NCBI GenBank assembly: GCA_934418055.1
Contig: CAKRWX010000023.1
Coordinates: forward strand, 1 to 16,941
Origin: an uncultured Lachnospiraceae bacterium
GTDB lineage: Bacteria; Bacillota; Clostridia; Lachnospirales; Lachnospiraceae
Direction of reading: 5' to 3'
Length of the DNA: 16,941 nucleotides
The notes under the pieces were generated by a model that saw nothing but the letters and a program-made list of their open reading frames with translations, was not told the origin of the DNA and did no database searches. How positions within the stretch are numbered: the stretch's first letter is position 1; the number at the start of each line of letters is the position of its first letter. A program made the position numbers and the translations under genes. Below, piece by piece: positions 1-6,912 of the stretch.

Positions 1-65
1 CAGCAGAAGCGTTCGGATTCGGCTTTGAAGCAGACAAACAAACGGAAACGGCCAAAGAGACATAA
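1..65 (+). CDS. 3' end of an unidentified gene
   Basis: An open frame enters from the left edge and ends at the TAA at 63-65, leaving about 20 C-terminal residues that end in ETAKET. The tail is hydrophilic and carries no motif I recognise. A decayed hairpin and an intact rho-independent terminator follow within 110 bases, which supports this being a true gene end on the + strand. The product cannot be assigned from so short a piece. Confidence 0.5.
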   Translation, partial: AEAFGFGFEADKQTETAKET

Positions 66-84
66 ATCATTTTTAGATAATAAG

Positions 85-119
85 AACTTCCGTGATCATG
101 AGTAATGGTTATGAAAGTC
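85..119 (+). repeat. Degraded copy of the terminator-like repeat at 11366-11400
   Basis: The first 25 bases (85-109) are identical to 11366-11390, covering the left arm and the whole loop of the hairpin there. The next 10 bases match at 6 positions, and all four differences are transitions. The arms can still pair (ACTTCCGTGA with TTATGAAAGT, one mismatch and two G-U pairs), but no T-tract follows, so this copy is probably no longer a good terminator. It lies 20 bases after the stop of the upstream gene. Identity of a non-pairing loop points to shared ancestry or a dispersed repeat rather than convergence. Confidence 0.75.
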
Positions 120-130
120 AGACAGCAAGC

Positions 131-170
131 AGAGTGGTATTTGGCTATTTAGGCCAGATACCGCTTTTTA
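131..170 (+). terminator. Rho-independent terminator
   Basis: A 12-bp stem pairs GTGGTATTTGGC (134-145) with GCCAGATACCGC (153-164), with two G-U pairs and a 7-base loop. It is followed at once by TTTTTA. It probably ends the transcript entering from the left edge and insulates the gntR regulatory region. Confidence 0.85.
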
Positions 171-225
171 TTTATGGGAAAACGATTCTATGATTAAATA
201 AAACACGGAAAGTGAGGGGAGCGGT

Positions 226-288
226 ATGGAAATTTTACAGTGCAGCCAAAGAAAAGAGAAAAGCATAAGAATTGTTTGGATTGTATGA
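226..288 (+). CDS. Possible 20-codon small ORF in the gntR upstream region
   Basis: An ATG at 226 is preceded by a purine-rich GAGGGGAG (213-220) at a workable distance. It opens a 20-residue frame rich in Lys/Arg in the middle and Ile/Val at the end, stopping at TGA 286-288. A TATGAT at 189-194 could be a -10, but its -35 is poor. The frame runs through the left arm of the inverted repeat at 271-296. It could be a leader peptide, a gene remnant, or chance. Nothing resembles a run of codons for a sensed amino acid. Confidence 0.2.
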   Translation: MEILQCSQRKEKSIRIVWIV

Positions 289-296
289 CAAACAAT
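271..296. promoter_or_regulatory. Inverted repeat, candidate regulator-binding site
   Basis: ATTGTTTG (271-278) and CAAACAAT (289-296) form a perfect 8-bp inverted repeat with a 10-base spacer. Nested inside is TTGT-ATG-ACAA (281-291), a dyad of the size bound by GntR/FadR-family dimers. It lies about 90 bases upstream of the gntR -35. Binding by the adjacent GntR protein is inference. Confidence 0.4.
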
Positions 297-300
297 ATAA

Positions 301-354
301 ATGCACAAAAAACGTTAATATAATAACGACTGAATAGTTAAAATGCACAAAAAA
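301..354. repeat. Two 12-base direct repeats flanking a small dyad
   Basis: ATGCACAAAAAA occurs at 301-312 and again at 343-354, exactly 42 bases apart, or about four helical turns. Between them CGTTA (313-317) and TAACG (324-328) form an inverted repeat around ATATAA. Same-face spacing with a central dyad is typical of a regulator-binding array upstream of a promoter. No matching family consensus is recognised. Confidence 0.4.
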
Positions 355-383
355 TATCACTGAAAATCATAGAGGTTGTCATA

Positions 384-412
384 TTGACTTTTGTCTTGAA
401 ATCATAGATAAT
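384..412 (+). promoter_or_regulatory. Candidate sigma-A promoter for gntR and the operon
   Basis: TTGACT (384-389) and GATAAT (407-412) are 17 bases apart, each one mismatch from consensus. The predicted start is near 419, giving a 5' leader of about 55 bases. A near-duplicate, TGAAA(A)TCATAGA, sits at 361-373 and 397-408; the second copy overlaps the -10, so it is a plausible repressor operator. Confidence 0.7.
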
Positions 413-422
413 ATAGTCAACG

Positions 423-449
423 AAATTAAAAATTTTTTATTTTTAATTT
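423..449 (+). promoter_or_regulatory. A/T-only hairpin in the gntR 5' leader
   Basis: AAATTAAAAAT (423-433) and ATTTTTAATTT (439-449) are a perfect 11-bp inverted repeat around five Ts. In RNA this is a weak all-A-U stem starting just after the predicted transcription start and ending 24 bases before the GTG codon. It could be an operator dyad, a 5' stability element, or simply A/T-rich sequence. Confidence 0.3.
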
Positions 450-473
450 TAAATTTCTCATAGGATATTTGAA

Positions 474-1151
474 GTGCTAAACACCAAGAAAGAATATGAG
501 GTAAGAACGTTGCTGAAAAGAAATTTGGATGAAGTAGTTTATGAAACAATTTGTGAAGGCTTTGTGGGAAACACCTATCTGGCAGGAAAGAGACTGGATC
601 CGTCAGAACTTTCGGAACGGTATGAGGTCAGCAAGACACCGGTAATTCAGGCGCTGAAGCGAATGGCGAATGAAGGAATTCTGGAAATTACAAGTGGCGG
701 CAAGTACATTGTTCCAGTGGCTTCGCAGAAACAGATACAGGATGTATGCCAGGCAAGACTTATTATTGAAGAGAACGCACTGGTAGTCTTAAGTGCCACA
801 GCTACTCAGAAAGACATTGAAGAATTGGAAAATATTAATCGGGAGCTGATGAGCTATTATGAGGCAGGAAGCTTTGATAAATACTTTTTGAGTGATATGC
901 ATTTTCATAAAAAGATTGTGGAACTCGCAGGAAATGACTGTATGGCAGATCTGCACCGGATTTTAGTTAATCGATATATGGTGGTCCGTCATACTACGGG
1001 GTTGATTCTTGTCCACCGTGAAGAAGCATGTCAAGAACATTCCTTCATGATAGAGGCGCTGAAAAAGCATGATGAGGCGGGAGCCCGAGTGGTAATGCGC
1101 AAACATATCATGGAGATGGAGGAGCGTTTAAATGAAAAAGTAATTAATTAA
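474..1151 (+). CDS. GntR-family (FadR/FCD-type) transcriptional regulator
   Basis: A DNA-binding regulator of 225 residues, the usual length for the FadR subfamily. Residues 1-80 are the winged helix-turn-helix, with the typical SELSERYEVSKTPVIQALKRM recognition region near 44-64. Residues 88-218 are the all-helical FCD ligand-binding domain. Its expected metal ligands are visible as D141, H145, H189 and H211, so it probably binds a carboxylate effector through a metal ion. The start is GTG at 474, with AGGA eight bases upstream and a good promoter at 384-412. The lyase gene follows after 31 bases, so it is most likely the first gene of the operon and its local, autoregulated repressor or activator. 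FCD regulators commonly sense hydroxy- or sugar-acids. The exact ligand is unknown. Confidence 0.92.
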   Translation: MLNTKKEYEVRTLLKRNLDEVVYETICEGFVGNTYLAGKRLDPSELSERYEVSKTPVIQALKRMANEGILEITSGGKYIVPVASQKQIQDVCQARLIIEENALVVLSATATQKDIEELENINRELMSYYEAGSFDKYFLSDMHFHKKIVELAGNDCMADLHRILVNRYMVVRHTTGLILVHREEACQEHSFMIEALKKHDEAGARVVMRKHIMEMEERLNEKVIN

Positions 1152-1182
1152 AAATAAATTTATCAAGAGGAGGACGTAAAAG

Positions 1183-2088
1183 ATGGCAACAAAAGGAAAA
1201 GGCGTTATGCCGGCAGTCATGACATTCTGGAATGCAGATGAGACTTACAACGAGAAAGAGACTTTGCGCTATGTACAGTGGGTAATTGATTCTGGCGCTC
1301 ACAGTATCTCTTGTGTAGGAAGCACCGGCGATAATATCTCCATGACAATGGATGAGCAGAAGATGATTATGAAGAGCATTATCGACTTTGTAGATCACCG
1401 TGTTCCGGTATATCCGGGAACTGGAAGATACTCCACCGCACAGACTATTGAGCTGAGCAAATATGCACAGGAATGCGGGGCCGAGGGCGTACTGGTTATC
1501 ATGCCATACTATTTACAGCCTCATAAAAGAGCGGTTGTAAATCACTTTAGAAAGCTGAGAGAAGCGATTGATATCGATATCATTCTTTACAACAACCCAA
1601 GATTCTGTGGATATGAGATGACCCCGTTGGAAATCAAGGAAATGGTTGACGAAGGCCTTATCGATGGAATCAAGGCAGCTCATGGTGATGCAAACCGCAT
1701 TCATGAACTGAAATATTATTGCGGAGACAAGCTGACTGTTCTTTACGGACATGACTACGCTCCGATGGAAGGCTTCTTTGCAGGCGCAGATGGATGGCTC
1801 AGCGGAATGCCGGCAATTTTCCCGAAATTTGCCCGTACATTATTTGACATTTGTACCATTGAGAAGGATGTTGACAAGGCAAGAGCTTACTGGAACAAGA
1901 TTCAGCCGTTCGTTGACTACTTCATTACTTACAATACAAATGATCCGCACTGGCATGAAGTATTCAAGTACGTTCTGAAATGTCAGGGATTTGACGCAGG
2001 TTTGCCGCGTATGCCGTTAGGAGACGTGCTCCCTGAGGAAAAGAAGAAAATAGATGCACTTTTGGCAGATATGAAGGACATCCTTTAA
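1183..2088 (+). CDS. DHDPS/N-acetylneuraminate lyase-family class I aldolase
   Basis: A 301-residue TIM-barrel enzyme of the DapA/NanA superfamily, which uses a Schiff-base lysine to cleave, condense or dehydrate 2-oxo acids in the cytoplasm. Catalytic landmarks are present: the GTTGE-type loop reads GSTGD (46-50), the proton-relay tyrosine is Y136 in LYNNPR, and the Schiff-base lysine is K164 in DGIKAAHGD. The GADGWLSG loop is at 201-208. The arginine that in true DHDPS follows YNVPS and binds aspartate semialdehyde is F141 here, with R140 one place earlier. A role in lysine synthesis is therefore unlikely, and so is standard sialate lyase. The ATG at 1183 has GAGGAGG upstream. It sits directly after gntR and before the importer, which suggests a catabolic lyase acting on a 2-oxo acid made by the downstream dehydrogenases. 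Substrate unknown. Confidence 0.88.
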   Translation: MATKGKGVMPAVMTFWNADETYNEKETLRYVQWVIDSGAHSISCVGSTGDNISMTMDEQKMIMKSIIDFVDHRVPVYPGTGRYSTAQTIELSKYAQECGAEGVLVIMPYYLQPHKRAVVNHFRKLREAIDIDIILYNNPRFCGYEMTPLEIKEMVDEGLIDGIKAAHGDANRIHELKYYCGDKLTVLYGHDYAPMEGFFAGADGWLSGMPAIFPKFARTLFDICTIEKDVDKARAYWNKIQPFVDYFITYNTNDPHWHEVFKYVLKCQGFDAGLPRMPLGDVLPEEKKKIDALLADMKDIL

Positions 2089-2109
2089 GCTTTAGGGATT
2101 ACATGTGGC

Positions 2110-2157
2110 AAAAGCGGGGTCCCAGGTGCTTTTGCAGCACTTGGGACCTCGCTTTTT
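2110..2157 (+). terminator. Strong intergenic terminator or attenuator hairpin
   Basis: A 21-bp stem (2110-2130 with 2136-2156, two G-U pairs) closes on a 5-base loop and ends in CTTTTT. It lies between the lyase stop (2088) and the binding-protein ribosome binding site (2201-2207). No convincing promoter is visible between the hairpin and the next gene, so partial read-through is likely, or an unrecognised promoter or antitermination signal exists. Confidence 0.85.
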
Positions 2158-2212
2158 ATGCATATTTTTTAACAATATTGGGGGAACACAAAAACATAAA
2201 GGAGGAGCGAAC

Positions 2213-3427
2213 GTGAAAAAGAAACAATGGATGTCACTGGTTTCAGCAGTATTGGCAGTTTCATTACTGGCAGGATGTAGTGGTTCCGGGGCAGCAGCTT
2301 CCACAACGGCAGCTGGTGACGCGGCACAGACAGCGGCAGAGAGCAGTCAGGCAGCAGCTGAAGATTCAGATAAAATCCTGATTGGCGTGTCTGCATCAAT
2401 AACCGGTTCTGCACCGACAAATGGATTGCGCACCCAGCAGGGTGCCCAGATGGCTGTAGATGAGATCAATGCTGCAGGCGGAATTCTTGGCAAACAGGTA
2501 GAACTTTATGTAGCAGATGATGGTGGAACCCAGGATACGGGAATCAATGCTACCAACCTGATTGCAAGCCAGGGAGTGGTTGCACAGGTCGGTCCGACTC
2601 TTTCAGGCCTGGCACTGGCTGTTGAGGGCATTGTATCTGATGCAGGTTATCCGATGTTAGTAGGCGCTACCAGCCCGAAACTTGTAACCACCATCGACAA
2701 TCAGTGGCTCTTCCGTGTGAGAGCTTCCGATACCATTCAGGCAAGACTTGCGGCTGTATATGCAACCGAGAAGCTAGGCTGTAAGAAGGTTGGACTTTTT
2801 ACAAACAGCAATGACTACGGAAGTGGAGCACGTACAGTTGCAGAAGCATATCTGCAGGAAAAAGGAATTGATTATGTTTCTGAGCAGCATAACACTGGAG
2901 ATACAGATATGACCAGCCAGGTGTTGAAGCTAAAAGACGCAGGTGTTGACGGTGTTATTGTATGGACGGATGATGCTGAGACAGCTCTGGCAGCCCGTCA
3001 GTTTTATGATTTAGGACTGGATGTTCCGGTTATTGGTTCCACTTCTATTTCTACACCACAGGTAAACAGCCTTTGCCAACCGCAGTGGCTTGACAACTGG
3101 TACAGCTGCACCGATTTTACAACCTCCAACGATTCAGAACTGATTCAGACGTTTGTAAAGTCTTTCAATGAAAAGTATGGTGAGAATCCGGAATTATACG
3201 CAGTTACCTATTACAGTGCCATGTATCTTTTAAAGGATGCCATCGAGAGAGCAGGAAGTACAGACAGCGCCAAGATTCGCGATGCACTGGCTCAGACAGA
3301 CGGATTGGAAGCTCCGATCGGAACCTATAAGGCTAACGATATGAGAGAGATGATCCATGGCGGAACTGTCTGCAAAATGGTAGATGGAAAAGCGGAATTC
3401 TTAGAATATGTGCTTGTAGAAGACTAA
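2213..3427 (+). CDS. Branched-chain-amino-acid-type ABC transporter, substrate-binding lipoprotein
   Basis: A 404-residue extracellular solute receptor of the LivJ/Peripla_BP_6 class that delivers ligand to the permeases encoded next. GTG at 2213 is chosen because GGAGGAG lies just upstream and it gives a textbook lipoprotein signal: KKK, a hydrophobic stretch, then LLAGC with the lipidated cysteine at C22. An in-frame start at 2105 would put the terminator hairpin inside the coding region and bury the signal. A low-complexity Ala/Ser/Thr linker (about 23-50) precedes the receptor fold, which begins with ILIGVSASITGSAP. Family members bind branched amino acids, but also amides, urea, aromatic acids and hydroxy acids. 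With racemase- and dehydrogenase-like neighbours, a hydroxy- or oxo-acid ligand is a reasonable inference. Hairpins on both sides suggest it is expressed at a different level from its neighbours. Confidence 0.9.
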   Translation: MKKKQWMSLVSAVLAVSLLAGCSGSGAAASTTAAGDAAQTAAESSQAAAEDSDKILIGVSASITGSAPTNGLRTQQGAQMAVDEINAAGGILGKQVELYVADDGGTQDTGINATNLIASQGVVAQVGPTLSGLALAVEGIVSDAGYPMLVGATSPKLVTTIDNQWLFRVRASDTIQARLAAVYATEKLGCKKVGLFTNSNDYGSGARTVAEAYLQEKGIDYVSEQHNTGDTDMTSQVLKLKDAGVDGVIVWTDDAETALAARQFYDLGLDVPVIGSTSISTPQVNSLCQPQWLDNWYSCTDFTTSNDSELIQTFVKSFNEKYGENPELYAVTYYSAMYLLKDAIERAGSTDSAKIRDALAQTDGLEAPIGTYKANDMREMIHGGTVCKMVDGKAEFLEYVLVED

Positions 3428-3436
3428 TTACTTTAG

Positions 3437-3474
3437 AAGAGGCTGTGCACTGGGTGATTGGTGCACAGCCTTTT
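3437..3474 (+). terminator. Intercistronic hairpin after the binding-protein gene
   Basis: GGCTGTGCAC (3441-3450) pairs perfectly with GTGCACAGCC (3461-3470) around a 10-base loop; flanking A and T residues extend the stem, and TTTTG follows. It is probably a partial terminator and 3'-end stabiliser that raises binding-protein mRNA over permease mRNA, a usual arrangement for ABC importers. Confidence 0.75.
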
Positions 3475-3519
3475 GTCTTTGAAGGAGGGAATTCCCGGAT
3501 TTATTAGGAGGTAGAGAAC

Positions 3520-4386
3520 GTGAGCGGAATAATTATACAGTTGATTATCAGCGGAATCGCCATGGGGTTTATTTACGCGCTGGTAGGAATTGAATATACC
3601 CTTATCTGGAATGCATCAGGCGTTCTGAACTTCAGCCATGATAAGCTGATTACGCTGGGAGCATATATTTTCGGAGGCACTTACATTTTAGCTATGAAAC
3701 TGGGATTCGTTCAGGGAATCTTCATGAGCATCATCACAGTTGCGGTTCTGGGCATCATTATCGCAAAAACTATTTTTATCCCATTGAGAAATCTGACAAT
3801 GATTTACACCATCATGGCTACGGTTATGCTGGGAAAAATCATTGTAGAAGCAATCCGTCTTTACTGGGGACCAGTCCCCTTCTCTGTTCCCGGCTTTTTA
3901 GTGGGAACTATCAAAATCAACAATGTAGTCATTTCTATTGCAAATATCGCGATTATTATTACAGCCGCTATCTGTGTATGCGCGCTGCAGCTGTTTTTGT
4001 ATAAAACGAAACCGGGCAAAGCCATGCGGTGCGTGGCACAGAACCGGAATGCGTCCCAGCTTATGGGAATTGATGTAAAAACGGTAATGGTTATCACCGT
4101 TGCCATCAGTATGATTATCTGCTGCCTGATTGGTATTTTAGTATCCCCGCTGTTAAACATCAGCACTACTATGTCAAACATGATTGGTTTAAAGGGATTC
4201 GCAGCAGGTGTTATCGGAGGATTTGGCTATTTGCCGGGAGCAATCATTGGAGGACTGGTAATCGGTATTGTGGAGAACCTTGCTTCCATGGTTTTCCCGT
4301 CTGTCTATAAGGATATTGCAGCATTTGTTCTTCTCGTGGCTTTCCTGTTAGTGCGGCCGAAAGGAATTACAGGAAAAACGCGGTAA
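3520..4386 (+). CDS. Branched-chain-type ABC transporter permease, LivH family
   Basis: A 288-residue integral membrane protein, one half of the importer channel. It is hydrophobic throughout, with about eight membrane segments and the LivH hallmarks: GIAMGFIYALVGIEYTLIW at the N-terminus, the cytoplasmic coupling-loop region MRCVAQNRNASQLMGID (about 168-184), and GLKGFAAGVIGGFGYLPGA near 222-240. The start is GTG at 3520, eight bases after AGGAGG (3506-3511). It lies 23 bases before livM. The BPD_transp_2 family assignment is secure; the transported compound is not shown by the sequence. Confidence 0.92.
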   Translation: MSGIIIQLIISGIAMGFIYALVGIEYTLIWNASGVLNFSHDKLITLGAYIFGGTYILAMKLGFVQGIFMSIITVAVLGIIIAKTIFIPLRNLTMIYTIMATVMLGKIIVEAIRLYWGPVPFSVPGFLVGTIKINNVVISIANIAIIITAAICVCALQLFLYKTKPGKAMRCVAQNRNASQLMGIDVKTVMVITVAISMIICCLIGILVSPLLNISTTMSNMIGLKGFAAGVIGGFGYLPGAIIGGLVIGIVENLASMVFPSVYKDIAAFVLLVAFLLVRPKGITGKTR

Positions 4387-4409
4387 CTGTTTGCAGAAGG
4401 GTGGTACTT

Positions 4410-5381
4410 ATGAAATCAGTCCGGTTAAATCAATTTGCGTGGATAGGAATAGTATTTGCTGTGTTGGCAGCTGTCCCGCTTTTTGTAAAAAATAATTATT
4501 ACATAACCATTTTAAACCAGATGGTTATCAACATGATCGTGGTATTTGGCCTGAACTTTATCACAGGACTTACAGGTCAGATGAATATGGGAACTGCTGG
4601 AATTTACGCAATCGGAGCTTATACCTCTGCATTGCTTTCCAAGAATCTGGGGCTGTCTCCCTGGCTTACCATAGCAGCGGCTATCTGCGCCGGTTTCTTC
4701 CTGGGCAGAGGACTTGGTTACCCAAGCCTTAAAATGAAAGGTGTATACCTCTCACTGACAACACTGGCGTTTACAGAAATTGTCCGCATTTTTGCCACTA
4801 ATCTGGTCGACCTGACGGGTGGAACCCAGGGACTTAAAAATATTCCGAGGTTTTCCGTGGGTCCCATTGCGTTGGACAGCAACGTAAAGTATTTCTATTT
4901 TGTACTGGTAGTTGCTATTTTCATGTGCCTGCTGTCTATTCGCATTGTCTATTCCAAATGGGGAAGAGAGTTCCGGGCAGTAAAGGATAATCCGGATGCG
5001 ATTGAGTCTCTTGGACTGGATATCAAGAAAATCAAAATCCGTGCTTTTACCCTGGCAGCTATGTACGGAGCATTCGGCGGCGCTCTGTATGTGCATTTTA
5101 ACGGCTATATCACAAGCCTTTCCTTCACTACCGATTTATCCATCAACTATGTAATTATTCTCATGGTAGGAGGTATCGGAAGTGTTCTGGGAAATATGGT
5201 AGGCGCTGTAGTAGTTACACTTCTCCCGGAGCTTTTGAGATTTCTGGGCGATTACTATCAGATTACATATTGTATCCTTGTTCTAGGCTGTGCCTTGTTG
5301 CTGCCAAATGGCCTTATTTCCCTTTATGGCAGAATTCTGGGTCTGCTGAATAAAAAATCCGCTGTGGAAGGTGGTGAATAA
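4410..5381 (+). CDS. Branched-chain-type ABC transporter permease, LivM family
   Basis: The second permease, 323 residues, pairing with the LivH-type protein. LivM signatures include GLNFITGLTGQMNMGTAGIY near the N-terminus, the coupling helix region WGREFRAVKDNPDAIESLG, and MVGGIGSVLGNMVGA near the C-terminus. ATG at 4410 is preferred over the in-frame GTG at 4401 because AGAAGGG (4395-4401) lies at the correct distance from the ATG and overlaps the GTG. The 3' end lies flush against the livG start within the same transcript. Confidence 0.92.
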   Translation: MKSVRLNQFAWIGIVFAVLAAVPLFVKNNYYITILNQMVINMIVVFGLNFITGLTGQMNMGTAGIYAIGAYTSALLSKNLGLSPWLTIAAAICAGFFLGRGLGYPSLKMKGVYLSLTTLAFTEIVRIFATNLVDLTGGTQGLKNIPRFSVGPIALDSNVKYFYFVLVVAIFMCLLSIRIVYSKWGREFRAVKDNPDAIESLGLDIKKIKIRAFTLAAMYGAFGGALYVHFNGYITSLSFTTDLSINYVIILMVGGIGSVLGNMVGAVVVTLLPELLRFLGDYYQITYCILVLGCALLLPNGLISLYGRILGLLNKKSAVEGGE

Positions 5382-5382
5382 T

Positions 5383-6189
5383 GTGGAGAATCCTCAGGTA
5401 GTATTGGAAGTAAAAAATCTGATTAAGCGTTTTGACGGACTGGTGGCCGTTGATAACCTAAATTTCCAGGTGAAAAAAGGCAGGATTCATGCCCTTATCG
5501 GACCTAACGGCGCGGGCAAGACGACAACGGTCAATATGATAACCGGAGACAATCCGCAGACGGAGGGAGATGTACTCTTTCACGGAAAGTCCATCTCCAA
5601 GCTTCCGGTGTATGCCAGAGCCCAGCTTGGAATTGGAAGAACATTCCAGAATATCAAGCTGTTTTCTACCATGACAGTGCTGGAAAACCTTATGATCGGC
5701 GGGCAGAGCAAAACGACCCAGAACCTGCTTCAGTATCTGGCGAATTATAAGCTTGCCAAGGCGGAAGAAAAGCAATTAAAGGAGAAGGCGGAGGATGTAT
5801 TAAACTTTATCGGCATGTACCGCTACCGCAATGAACTGGTAAGCAATTTGGCTTACGGACGCCAGAAAATGACAGAGCTTGGAAGAACGCTGATGAGCGA
5901 CCCGAAGCTGATTCTTCTGGATGAGCCTGCGGCAGGCTTAAACCCGTCAGAACGCAAGGAATTTATTGAGATTATCCAGAAGGTGTTTGAGCAGGATGTA
6001 GATATGTTTCTCATTGAGCATAACATGGACGTGGTTATGAATCTGAGTCACGATATCACAGTGCTGAATTTTGGTTGTAAGATTGCAGAGGGTGCTCCGA
6101 AGGAAATTCTGGAAAATGAAGAGGTAATCTCCGCTTATCTGGGAGAAGGATACCGCAAGAAAATGGCAGAGGAGGGACAGAATGCTTAA
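5383..6189 (+). CDS. Branched-chain-type ABC transporter ATP-binding protein, LivG family
   Basis: A 268-residue cytoplasmic ATPase of the importer. Walker A is GPNGAGKTT (40-48), the signature region reads NLAYGRQK (155-162, the LivG-type variant of LSGGQ), Walker B is LILLDEP (176-182) and the switch histidine is H213. The LivG-specific GIGRTFQNIKLF segment is at 83-94. In-frame GTG codons at 5371, 5374 and 5383 compete. I choose 5383 because the AAGGTGG at 5368-5374 would then act as ribosome binding site eight bases upstream, beginning just after the livM stop. The 3' end overlaps livF by eight bases, indicating translational coupling. Confidence 0.92.
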   Translation: MENPQVVLEVKNLIKRFDGLVAVDNLNFQVKKGRIHALIGPNGAGKTTTVNMITGDNPQTEGDVLFHGKSISKLPVYARAQLGIGRTFQNIKLFSTMTVLENLMIGGQSKTTQNLLQYLANYKLAKAEEKQLKEKAEDVLNFIGMYRYRNELVSNLAYGRQKMTELGRTLMSDPKLILLDEPAAGLNPSERKEFIEIIQKVFEQDVDMFLIEHNMDVVMNLSHDITVLNFGCKIAEGAPKEILENEEVISAYLGEGYRKKMAEEGQNA

Positions 6190-6892
6190 AATCAATGATA
6201 TTGATGCGTATTACGGAAAGGTTCAGGTCCTCCACAATGTCAGCCTGGAGGTTGGAAATAATGAAATTATTTCACTCATCGGAGCCAACGGCGCAGGAAA
6301 AAGCACTCTGATGAAAACGGTTATGGGGCTTATCAAACCTAAACACGGAAGCGTGGTTTTTGAAGGGGAAGATATTACAAAAATAAAGAAAACCAAGATT
6401 GTTTCCAGAGGAATTGTGTATGTGCCTGAGGGCAGAGAGGTATTTCCGGAAATGTCCGTGAGAGACAATCTGGAAATGGGGGCTTACTGCAGAAAATTTA
6501 CTCCGAAGGAAATGAATGACCATCTGGAAGAAATGTATTCCATTTTCCCAAAACTGGGTCAGAGACAGAAACAGCTGGCAGGTTCCTTAAGCGGTGGTGA
6601 ACAGCAGATGCTGGCTATCTGCCGCGGACTGATGAGTAATCCGAAGCTGATCATGTTTGATGAGCCGTCGCTGGGACTTGCACCGGTAATCGTGGAAGAC
6701 ATGTTCAAGGTAATCGTAAAAATCAACAAGGAGAAGAAAATCCCGGTTCTTCTTGTAGAACAGAACGCATATATGGCACTCAGCATTTCAGACCGGTGTT
6801 ACGTTATGGCAAACGGAATGATCAAGCTCAGCGGACGCAGCGAGGAATTGCTGCAGGTAAGTGATGTGAAAAAGACCTATTTGGGCGGTTAA
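6182..6892 (+). CDS. Branched-chain-type ABC transporter ATP-binding protein, LivF family
   Basis: A 236-residue ATPase that forms the second nucleotide-binding subunit. Walker A GANGAGKST is at 34-42, the signature LSGGEQQ at 136-142, and Walker B LIMFDEP at 156-162. The LivF segment GIVYVPEGREVFPEMSV is at 77-93. Its ATG overlaps the livG stop (ATGCTTAA). The next gene, a dehydrogenase, starts 20 bases after its stop, so transport and catabolic genes share a transcript. Length and motifs are standard for the family. Confidence 0.93.
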   Translation: MLKINDIDAYYGKVQVLHNVSLEVGNNEIISLIGANGAGKSTLMKTVMGLIKPKHGSVVFEGEDITKIKKTKIVSRGIVYVPEGREVFPEMSVRDNLEMGAYCRKFTPKEMNDHLEEMYSIFPKLGQRQKQLAGSLSGGEQQMLAICRGLMSNPKLIMFDEPSLGLAPVIVEDMFKVIVKINKEKKIPVLLVEQNAYMALSISDRCYVMANGMIKLSGRSEELLQVSDVKKTYLGG

Positions 6893-6912
6893 AGGCAGAA
6901 AGGGTGAAAATA

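Noticed and set aside
1183..2088. dapA for lysine biosynthesis
   Set aside because: The substrate-binding arginine loop is altered and the operon is catabolic in character.
2105..2160. T-box or riboswitch before the binding-protein gene
   Set aside because: Only a single long hairpin is visible in the 124-base gap, with no T-box sequence, specifier domain or conserved aptamer core.
2105..2212. In-frame N-terminal extension of the binding protein starting at 2105
   Set aside because: It would translate through a 21-bp terminator hairpin and place 36 residues ahead of a perfect lipoprotein signal. GTG 2213 has its own strong ribosome binding site.
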